Part shown: one piece after another, positions 6,899 to 11,558 of the stretch
How the letters are laid out: each line of letters begins with the position of its first letter
Position numbering within the stretch: position 1 is the first letter of the stretch
Assembly (NCBI GenBank): GCA_003173995.1
Contig: PRDT01000050.1
Location: 1-13,769, forward strand
Direction: 5' to 3'
From: Candidatus Levyibacteriota bacterium
Lineage (GTDB): Bacteria > Patescibacteriota > Microgenomatia > Levybacterales > UBA12049
Length of the DNA stretch: 13,769 nucleotides
Program-made: the position numbers and the translations under genes
Notes under the pieces: generated by a model
The model's database searches: none
The model's input: only the letters and a program-made list of their open reading frames with translations
Told to the model about the DNA's origin: nothing

Positions 6899-6969
6899 CA
6901 GGGGTGGAGGGAATCGAACCCCCAGTCGCGGTTTTGGAGACCGCTGGTTTACCGTTAACCGACACCCCC
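6899..6969 (-). tRNA. tRNA-Trp (CCA)
   Basis: A full cloverleaf can be drawn on the minus strand. The acceptor is GGGGGTG/CACCCCT, the D-stem GGTT/AACC, and the anticodon stem GCGGT/ACCGC with loop CTCCAAA (anticodon CCA, reading UGG). The T-arm is GGGGG-TTCGATT-CCCTC and the discriminator G73 is the expected Trp identity base. The first acceptor pair is G1-U72, a wobble where most bacterial Trp tRNAs have A-U or a Watson-Crick pair. CCA is not encoded (the 3' end continues GCAAG). It has its own extended -10 promoter and terminator. Confidence 0.93.
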
Positions 6970-6992
6970 ATTATTCAGAAAGCAATATGGCT

Positions 6993-7001
6993 AGTATAAC
7001 A
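6993..7001 (-). promoter_or_regulatory. Extended -10 promoter of tRNA-Trp
   Basis: On the minus strand TGtTATACT lies about 23 nt before the 5' end of tRNA-Trp, giving a leader of roughly 17 nt. Just upstream, an inverted repeat CGTGA-6 nt-TCACG (7002-7017) fills the spacer between the -10 and the weak -35 position and could be an operator. Confidence 0.6.
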
Positions 7002-7018
7002 CGTGAGGACTATCACGC

Positions 7019-7088
7019 AAAATAGCATATGGCCCATGTTCCAAATAAAGAAGGCGTTCCTTCTCTCCACAAGCAGATATGCTATTTT
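7019..7088 (-). other. Long inverted repeat overlapping the rpmG stop codon
   Basis: AAAATAGCATAT (7019-7030) and ATATGCTATTTT (7077-7088) are perfect 12-bp complements separated by 46 nt. The loop holds a second hairpin AGAAGG-CGTT-CCTTCT. The right arm covers the rpmG stop codon at 7082-7084. On the minus strand the distal arm ends in TTTT, so it may terminate rpmG transcripts or mark an RNA-processing site between rpmG and tRNA-Trp. Confidence 0.55.
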
Positions 7089-7258
7089 AGCTTTTCGGTT
7101 TCTTTATGATCGGTAGTCTTTTTACAATGTTTGCAGTACTTCTTAAGAAGTAACTTTTCCTCTGTATTAATTTTATTTCTCTGGGAAATATAATTTCGAT
7201 TTTTACAAACAGTGCAGACAAGTCCTACTGTGATTCTATGTTCTCCTTTTTTTGGCAT
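7082..7258 (-). CDS. rpmG: 50S ribosomal protein L33
   Basis: The product is 58 aa. It starts MPKKGEHRITVGLVCTVCKN, followed by RNYISQRNK and later LLKKYCKHCKKTTDHKETEK. The two CxxC pairs (CTVC and CKHC) form the zinc ribbon of the zinc-binding L33 type. The RITVGLVCT start and HKETEK end are family hallmarks. It sits in the large ribosomal subunit near the E site. It is the only gene here with a strong Shine-Dalgarno sequence (AAAGGAGG, 7270-7277), 11 nt before the ATG, and with a true 5' leader of about 55 nt. Placement between tRNA-Thr(GGU) and tRNA-Trp echoes the bacterial tRNA-tufB/rpmG-tRNA-Trp-secE-nusG neighbourhood, but secE and nusG are absent here. Confidence 0.95.
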   Translation of the reverse strand: MPKKGEHRITVGLVCTVCKNRNYISQRNKINTEEKLLLKKYCKHCKKTTDHKETEKLK

Positions 7259-7269
7259 AAAATATATTC

Positions 7270-7277
7270 CTCCTTTC
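7270..7277 (-). promoter_or_regulatory. Strong Shine-Dalgarno site of rpmG
   Basis: The minus strand reads AAAGGAGG, then 11 nt, then ATG at 7258. This shows that the host ribosome probably retains a usable anti-SD, although nearly all other starts in the window lack one. Confidence 0.8.
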
Positions 7278-7320
7278 TTCCTAGTTGTCTTGCAAGAGCA
7301 GCTCTGAAATTACTTTGAGC

Positions 7321-7329
7321 ATTATACCA
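7321..7329 (-). promoter_or_regulatory. Extended -10 promoter of rpmG
   Basis: The minus strand reads TGgTATAAT, a perfect extended -10, beginning only about 7 nt past the 3' end of tRNA-Thr(GGU). The predicted start near 7314 gives a leader of about 55 nt that contains AGAGC-T-GCTCT and the palindrome CTTGCAAG upstream of the SD. There is no clear -35. Confidence 0.65.
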
Positions 7330-7335
7330 GATTTG

Positions 7336-7407
7336 AGCCGAAGATGGGAATCGGACCCATGGCCTAGTTCTTACCAAGAACTCGCTCTACCACTGAGCCA
7401 CTTCGGC
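7336..7407 (-). tRNA. tRNA-Thr (GGU)
   Basis: Minus strand: acceptor GCCGAAG/CTTCGGC, D-arm GCTC-AGTGGTA-GAGC, anticodon stem AGTTC/GAACT with loop TTGGTAA (anticodon GGT, reading ACC/ACU), and T-stem ATGGG/CCCAT. The T-loop is TCCGATT, with C where U55 (pseudouridine) is nearly universal. This could be natural variation or a sequencing change. CCA is not encoded (TCAA follows). No promoter is obvious just upstream, so it may depend on read-through past element C and the tRNA-Tyr hairpin. Confidence 0.92.
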
Positions 7408-7429
7408 AGTTTACTTTTGAATTCAGAAA

Positions 7430-7560
7430 AGAAGGATTTGGTCACAAGTTCTCGCTTTGCTCGGCTCGCGTTCCACGCTTGTCAAGCAAGCGATCTCGCT
7501 TTGCTCCGATCCTCGCCTCCTTCGGCTTTGCCTCAGTCCGGCATTCAAATCCATTCTTCC
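7430..7560 (-). repeat. tRNA-nested element C: tRNA-Tyr T-arm remnant with inverted-repeat insert
   Basis: The arms AGAAGGATTTG (7430-7440) and CAAATCCATTCTTC (7546-7559) are inverted repeats with one extra base, as in element B. The CAAATCCTTC reading of the left arm is identical to the T-loop/T-stem of tRNA-Tyr next door. The core starts with the 30-nt block shared with B (7441-7470), repeats a CTCGCTTTGCTC motif at about 7495-7506, and ends GTCCGGCA (7536-7543). In the middle, CGCTTGTCAAGCAAGCG folds as a local hairpin. It occupies the place where other bacteria have tRNA-Gly between tRNA-Tyr and tRNA-Thr(GGU). Confidence 0.7.
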
Positions 7561-7598
7561 AAATAAAATATTTCCCCTATTGGGCAAATATTTTATTT
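7561..7598. terminator. Long hairpin after tRNA-Tyr, likely terminator
   Basis: AAATAAAATATTT (7561-7573) and AAATATTTTATTT (7586-7598) are perfect 13-bp complements. CCC/GGG pairs with a bulged C close the 4-5 nt loop. It starts 2 nt past the 3' end of tRNA-Tyr. Its symmetric A/T arms supply a T-rich tail on either strand. Confidence 0.7.
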
Positions 7599-7599
7599 G

Positions 7600-7684
7600 T
7601 GCTGAGTGAAGGATTTGAACCTCCGCAGGCCTTTCGGCCGCCTGATCTACAGTCAGGTGCGATTGACCACTCCGCCAACTCAGC
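7600..7684 (-). tRNA. tRNA-Tyr (GUA)
   Basis: A class II tRNA of 85 nt on the minus strand. The acceptor is GCTGAGT/ACTCAGC, and the anticodon stem is CCTGA/TCAGG with loop CTGTAGA (anticodon GTA). A 16-nt variable arm holds the stem GGCC-GAAA-GGCC. The T-arm is GGAGG-TTCAAAT-CCTTC and the discriminator is A73, as expected for Tyr. CCA is not encoded. It lies 26 nt downstream of tRNA-Thr(UGU) and is probably cotranscribed with it. Confidence 0.94.
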
Positions 7685-7710
7685 TTATTTGGTCATATTT
7701 TCTATTTATC

Positions 7711-7785
7711 TGGAGCCGTCTGTCGGATTTGAACCGACGACCTGCTGTTTACAAAACAGCTGCTCTACCGCTGAGCTAAGACGGC
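7711..7785 (-). tRNA. tRNA-Thr (UGU)
   Basis: Minus strand: acceptor GCCGTCT/AGACGGC, D-arm GCTC-AGCGGTA-GAGC, anticodon stem GCTGT/ACAGC with loop TTTGTAA (anticodon TGT, reading ACA/ACG), and T-arm GTCGG-TTCAAAT-CCGAC. The discriminator is T73 and the genome encodes CCA. It is the only one of the four tRNAs here with an encoded CCA. A partial copy with a disrupted D-loop lies just upstream (7828-7904). Confidence 0.95.
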
Positions 7786-7827
7786 TAGTATTACCCCTAA
7801 TGGACTCTGTGTTCTTTTTAGGCAGGG

Positions 7828-7904
7828 AACAGCTGCTCTTTACGCCGTGCCCTCCAGGCGAACTCCTTCGCTACGCTTCGTCCGTTTGCGTGAGCTAAGA
7901 CGGC
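7828..7904 (-). pseudogene. Broken tRNA-Thr(UGU) copy with a 51-nt insertion in the D-loop (element D)
   Basis: Bases 7891-7904 (TGAGCTAAGACGGC on plus) equal positions 1-14 of the intact tRNA-Thr. Bases 7828-7839 (AACAGCTGCTCT) equal its 3' D-stem and 5' anticodon stem. In the intact gene these two blocks are separated by five bases (ACCGC); here 51 nt (7840-7890) replace them. The insert contains CTCCTTCGCTACGCTTCGTC, matching the CTCC...CTTCGTCCG stretch of element B. The copy stops before the anticodon, so it cannot be a functional tRNA. Confidence 0.75.
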
Positions 7905-8028
7905 CAATGGATTGTTTTTCTCAATAAGAAGAACAACTCAATATTATCCTTTTGGGATACTTGTGATTTTACCAAAATAGAGGGTAGTGGGGCAAGCTAC
8001 AAAGTTACTGTTGGTCATGCTTAGCCAT
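7905..8028. other. Spacer between the structured RNA and the tRNA cluster; no gene seen
   Basis: There is no open frame of note. On the minus strand GGATAATATTG (about 7940-7950) could be a -10 for the tRNA-Thr/tRNA-Tyr transcript, but no good -35 fits. The assignment is weak. Confidence 0.3.
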
Positions 8029-8064
8029 AAAAAAACGAGCAACACGCTTTCCAGCGGCTCGTTT
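8029..8064 (-). terminator. Intrinsic terminator of the structured RNA
   Basis: On the minus strand AAACGAGC pairs with GCTCGTTT, enclosing CGCT-GGAA-AGCG (a GNRA-type loop) with a 4-nt bulge. Seven T residues follow (complement of 8029-8035). This is a strong Rho-independent terminator. Confidence 0.85.
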
Positions 8065-8360
8065 GTCCTTGGACAGAATAAAAATTGGCTAAGAATTTAT
8101 TCTTAGCATCAGGGCAATTTTTGTTGCAGAGGAATTAGCTCCGCTAATGCTATCTGATAAAGTGCCAAACGCACATGCAATAAATTCGCTCCTTCGTATC
8201 GAAACGGTTGAAAATTTCCCCAGAGCAGTTAGTAGGGAGAATCACTTCCTAGCCAAAGCTAGAAAGACCTATTCCTCGTTTTCCTTATAAGTAAGGAATA
8301 CCTCACTGCGTATGAAATTGTCGAGGAAAAATACTTCAATAGTCTCGATTACCAAAGAGC
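8030..8360 (-). ncRNA. Unidentified structured non-coding RNA of about 330 nt
   Basis: The region has its own -35/-10 (8367-8395) and terminator (8029-8064) but no convincing protein frame. The predicted 5' end UCUUUGG (8358-8352) pairs with CCAAGGA (8072-8066) just before the terminator, closing the whole RNA. Inside are hairpins UCGAG/CUCGA (about 8348-8321), UUCCUUA/UAAGGAA (8298-8281), CUAGC-UUUG-GCUAG (8262-8249) and AUUAGC-GGA-GCUAAU (8148-8134). A compound stem of 8+9 bp, AAAAAUUG+GCUAAGAAU with partners (8122-8080), has a 7-nt bulge. Length and layout suit a housekeeping RNA such as tmRNA, RNase P RNA or a long 6S. I could not find their diagnostic motifs: no T-arm/CCA end, no GAGGAAAGUCC, no SRP loop. 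The class therefore remains open. Confidence 0.6.
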
Positions 8361-8366
8361 AAAATA

Positions 8367-8395
8367 ACTGTAATTCTTTTTCCCCGAAGTGTCAA
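8367..8395 (-). promoter_or_regulatory. Promoter of the structured RNA
   Basis: Minus strand: consensus -35 TTGACA (8390-8395), exactly 17 bp, -10 TACAGT (8367-8372). The predicted start is at about 8360. It lies directly downstream of the stop of the 819-aa gene. Confidence 0.65.
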
Positions 8396-8410
8396 TAACT
8401 CAGAGTAATC

Positions 8411-10870
8411 TTACGGAGCAAGCTCTTGCCAGGCAGCATTTTTATGCTTGATAAAGGCTGGAGCATTTAAGATAAAATCAGGTCTAAATGTAATAACATC
8501 TATAGGGCAGGTTAAATCTCCCAAACAGAGATCCCTGTCATTTTGGAAGGTACCTCCAAGGTGATAGGCATTTACTACAACAGATCCTGCGATATTGACC
8601 CTCAAATCTTTAGAAGAACCATCAATATTACAGTGATTCCCAGCTGTATATGCTGTCTTAATCCAAAAAGTTCTATCAGCGCTAAAAAAGCCTTCAAGGT
8701 TGGAGGTAGTAGTATTAATAGAAGCCACTCCTACAGTTGGATCAACAATAATGTCACGAGATGAAGAAATGGTGAGGGTTGATCCAATTGGAGTAGTAAT
8801 ATCACCTTTGATTGTCAAATCTCCATTTACGAGTAAGACAATATGCGTATCTGCTGGTACGGTGAGGGAATTAAGGGTCATTGCACCATTCGCGATATAT
8901 ACACCGCTTTGTGTAATGTTTGGAGAACAATTATTGAGGACAGCACAACCAGGAACTGTTGTAATAGCTGTTGGCGTAATAGCATTTTGGGTAGCAACAG
9001 CTGATAAATATTCGTAGGAAGAACGAATAATAGTATTGTTAACAGGAGTAAAATTCTCTGGATTGGTAGTACCGCCAACTACCCAATTATTCACGTTTGC
9101 CTGACCATTACCAAAGTCATAACTTGAATTACCTGAGAAAACAATACCCGGATTGGAACATGTACTAGCGCTTTGGCATGTTGCTACAGCACCATCAGCG
9201 CAACCACAGGCTGCTGAAGAAGGAATTGTATCAACAAAACCGCTATCATTTCGCAGATCACTACAATATCCTTGGAACCAAACAAATTCATTTGTAATAC
9301 CAAAGTCTGCGTCGGATATGTTACCAGAAGCATCACATTGTGCATCATGAACATTATTGGTATTACAGAGAGAAGTAAGAGGGTTCTGCTTACCAATAGT
9401 GACACTCATGGAAGGAGGTATAGGGTAGGTCATCTCGTAGCCAGTAGGAGGGGAATAGGTAAGAGTATAGGTTCCTGATTCCAATTGTGCCCCTGAGGTA
9501 AATGTCCCTCCTGATAGGTCCATCGGTGATATGCTTGTTGGTCCTGAGAGAGAAACAGAACCTGATCCAGCATACAACACATCGCTGCCTCCATTATTAA
9601 AATATTGATTTTTATCAATATCATTATAAACTCTGCCAGAAATGGTATATGTTGGTGTATAAAAGAAATTTACTCCAGTAGCTGGAGGACCAACCGTGAC
9701 ATTTTGTGAAGCTGATCCAACGACAACATAATTACCAGCGGGCATACTGAAGGTAACAGGCCAGGTGCCTTGTGAAACATAATTAATTGTGTAGCTTCCA
9801 TCAGCTTGTGTGTATCCTGTTTTACCATTGGCAGTGACAGCAATATTAGCTGGTGTACCGTCATCGCTCGCATCATATACACCATTATGGTTATAATCTT
9901 CATACACATGACCACTGATAGTGCCAGGAGTATAATTGATTGTACAGTCTATCGTGTGATTGCCATTATTGATAGAACATCCACTTCCACCTCCATTGCC
10001 ACCAGCTGTGTAAGGATTTGGAGAGTTAGGATTCCATGAATTACCACAAATGTATCCTTGGTTACATGGTTCATTATTCGAGGCATTATTTGGCGTAAGA
10101 GTAAAAGAGTCACCAAGATGGACGATAGTATTATTTGAAGCATCTCCAGAGCCATTCGTTGTAACTGTTGTCTGTGTCCCTCTTCTGTTATCGCTAATAA
10201 CAACATCCACATTTGCAAGTGCAGCATTCGTAGTAACATCACGGGTATGGACAGTTACAGTCATGGGGGGAGCAAGGGTATCACATGCTGATTGTCCACA
10301 GGGAGCTGATGTACAGGTGTAGTTAGGAGGTAAATTACCGAGAGCTCCACAATTAGCTCTATTACAGATAACAGTCTTATTTGGACAGTCTCCTTCCATT
10401 GGATAAACGCCATCTGCATCATATCTTGCACATGCATTGAGGCTACCATTTGCATCACAACAGGTTTTATATGGCTGACTTCCATAATTTGCACAGTTAC
10501 AGTCTCCCCAGCGCAAGGTGGTGTCTCCAGCATTCAGACACTTATCCCCAGTTGAGCACTGGTCACTACCATACTTCCATACCCAGTCACAATTTCCCGC
10601 AATTTGCACACACTGTGCATTATATCTTGTCCAAGCAGTACCTCCTCTGCAGCAATCTGTATTATTTCCTCCACACAAATCGCATTGACCTCCATTATCT
10701 CCAAGATCACAAATGCCAGGATCGGGGTCTGAGCATCCTGTTGCACAAACTGGATATCCTCCACATCTATCAGTATCGCAAATGAGATATGCATATGCTG
10801 AGTGTATGGAAAAGAGAAAATATAAAAGTAAGAAAGGCAACACAATGACTAAATATTGCAGTTTTTTCAT
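8411..10870 (-). CDS. Large secreted Cys-rich protein with SdrD_B-like repeats
   Basis: The product is 819 aa. Residues 1-27 form a classic signal peptide (KK, long Leu-rich core, SAYA cleavage before YLIC). Residues 28-195 hold 24 Cys, many in CxxC or CC pairs, suggesting a disulfide-rich exported domain. Prealbumin-like SdrD_B/CNA_B-type beta domains follow, starting near 314 (TISGHVYEDYNHNGVYD) and near 408 (TISGRVYNDIDKNQYF). Their Asp/Asn-rich loops look Ca2+-binding. Residues about 600-819 are beta-rich (ANGAMTLNSLTVPADTHIVL, GDLTIKGDI) and end FRPDFILNAPAFIKHKNAAW. A similar ending is, from memory, common on large CPR surface proteins. The ATG lies 2 nt past the stop of the upstream gene, with no SD, so translation is probably coupled. 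A surface or adhesion role is inferred; no sortase motif is seen. Confidence 0.8.
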   Translation of the reverse strand: MKKLQYLVIVLPFLLLYFLFSIHSAYAYLICDTDRCGGYPVCATGCSDPDPGICDLGDNGGQCDLCGGNNTDCCRGGTAWTRYNAQCVQIAGNCDWVWKYGSDQCSTGDKCLNAGDTTLRWGDCNCANYGSQPYKTCCDANGSLNACARYDADGVYPMEGDCPNKTVICNRANCGALGNLPPNYTCTSAPCGQSACDTLAPPMTVTVHTRDVTTNAALANVDVVISDNRRGTQTTVTTNGSGDASNNTIVHLGDSFTLTPNNASNNEPCNQGYICGNSWNPNSPNPYTAGGNGGGSGCSINNGNHTIDCTINYTPGTISGHVYEDYNHNGVYDASDDGTPANIAVTANGKTGYTQADGSYTINYVSQGTWPVTFSMPAGNYVVVGSASQNVTVGPPATGVNFFYTPTYTISGRVYNDIDKNQYFNNGGSDVLYAGSGSVSLSGPTSISPMDLSGGTFTSGAQLESGTYTLTYSPPTGYEMTYPIPPSMSVTIGKQNPLTSLCNTNNVHDAQCDASGNISDADFGITNEFVWFQGYCSDLRNDSGFVDTIPSSAACGCADGAVATCQSASTCSNPGIVFSGNSSYDFGNGQANVNNWVVGGTTNPENFTPVNNTIIRSSYEYLSAVATQNAITPTAITTVPGCAVLNNCSPNITQSGVYIANGAMTLNSLTVPADTHIVLLVNGDLTIKGDITTPIGSTLTISSSRDIIVDPTVGVASINTTTSNLEGFFSADRTFWIKTAYTAGNHCNIDGSSKDLRVNIAGSVVVNAYHLGGTFQNDRDLCLGDLTCPIDVITFRPDFILNAPAFIKHKNAAWQELAP

Positions 10871-10872
10871 AG

Positions 10873-11511
10873 CTATTTTGGTGCCAAAATTTTTTCTAAT
10901 TCTTGTGATGCCTCTTCAACAATAGGTTGGGTAGGAGTATTGTGATTGCCATGTTGGCCATACACGAGATAGGCAACTTGCCTTGCAAGTGTTACAGCAA
11001 AGTTATAATTTCCTGAATAAGGAATATTTTTGTCAGAAGCAATTCTACCAATAATTGTTCCTTTTCTAATGGGAAGAGAGATATAAGGTGCACCGTCATA
11101 GAGGAACCCATAAATATGGTCAAGATCTTGAGTGCGTTGAGAGTGAGCTACCTCATTCAAAATAAATCCACCCTGTTTGGTTATCTGTCCTGAAGAGTCT
11201 TTATATGGAACAGTTGCAGGAGACAAATCCCCATCCGTTGGGGCAAAAATGGGAGTACCAGGAGGCAATTTATATACCGCTATTTTTTTTCCTATAAACC
11301 CTGGTGAGTATATATTATAGGGAATAAAAGTAACAGTTTTGCAATATTTTTCCTCAAGAATCAAGCAAGTTCCTGGGTGAGGCTTGCCACTGAGGGCGTC
11401 TTGTATTTGGGTAAAAAGGGAAGGATTGACAAGAAATGCTCCGCCAACAAAAACAACGAGTAAGGCAAGTATAATGCACGTACCAAAAATAATCCTCTTT
11501 GAGCGGGACAT
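10873..11511 (-). CDS. Membrane-anchored degenerate LytM/M23-fold protein
   Basis: The product is 212 aa. Residues 7-28 (IIFGTCIILALLVVFVGGAFLV) form an N-terminal anchor, with the rest outside. PPGTPIFAPTDGDLSPA matches the first beta-hairpin of M23/LytM domains ('G-pV-A--dG-V'). RKGTIIGRIASD matches the later 'v-kGq-IG--G' turn. The strand YNFAVTLAR sits where catalytic M23 enzymes have HLHFEI. The zinc ligands (HxxxD and HxH) are missing, so it is probably a non-catalytic, binding or regulatory LytM-type domain. It is the first gene of an operon with the Cys-rich secreted protein (2-nt gap). It has a strong promoter placed so that the mRNA begins at the ATG. The fold call is from motif pattern only. 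Confidence 0.6.
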   Translation of the reverse strand: MSRSKRIIFGTCIILALLVVFVGGAFLVNPSLFTQIQDALSGKPHPGTCLILEEKYCKTVTFIPYNIYSPGFIGKKIAVYKLPPGTPIFAPTDGDLSPATVPYKDSSGQITKQGGFILNEVAHSQRTQDLDHIYGFLYDGAPYISLPIRKGTIIGRIASDKNIPYSGNYNFAVTLARQVAYLVYGQHGNHNTPTQPIVEEASQELEKILAPK

Positions 11512-11517
11512 ATATAC

Positions 11518-11547
11518 ATGATACTTAATCTAAAAGATGAGTGTCAA
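11518..11547 (-). promoter_or_regulatory. Promoter of the LytM-like/Cys-rich operon
   Basis: Minus strand: consensus -35 TTGACA (11542-11547), 18-bp spacer, -10 TATCAT (11518-11523), then exactly 6 nt to the ATG at 11511. This is a strong case for a leaderless mRNA. Confidence 0.78.
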
Positions 11548-11558
11548 GAAGGGGAAGA

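Noticed and set aside
6645..7025. Plus-strand open frame across the tRNA-Trp region
   Set aside because: It reads through the antisense of tRNA-Trp and its broken copies (repeated AGVEGI), a known artefact of tRNA-derived sequence rather than a protein.
7285..7898. Two plus-strand open frames over the tRNA-Thr/Tyr region
   Set aside because: They are antisense to tRNA genes and elements C and D. The VGFEPTTCCLQNSCSTAELR stretch is simply the reverse of tRNA-Thr.
6648..7904. CRISPR array
   Set aside because: The repeats are few, unevenly spaced, unlike in length and tied to tRNA copies. There are no regular spacers or cas genes.
8088..8245. Minus-strand open frame (FSLLTALGKF... to a TAG near 8097) inside the structured RNA
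   Set aside because: It has no ATG-type start with a promoter or SD and covers perfect hairpins; RNA structure explains the sequence better.
8000..8360. tmRNA (ssrA) identification of the structured RNA
   Set aside because: UUUCGA, UUGCAUGU and CUAAGCAUG occur in suggestive order. However, CUAAGCAUG lies after the terminator, there is no T-arm or CCA end, and no tag reading frame ends in the usual Ala-rich tail.
8030..8360. RNase P RNA identification of the structured RNA
   Set aside because: The universal GAGGAAAGUCC and ACAGAA...GGCUUA pair of P4 could not be found. GAGGAAUAGGUC is too different.
8543..10925. Numerous open frames on both strands inside the 819-aa gene
   Set aside because: They are shadows of a long low-complexity coding sequence. 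Only the 819-aa frame has a signal peptide, promoter context and domain structure.
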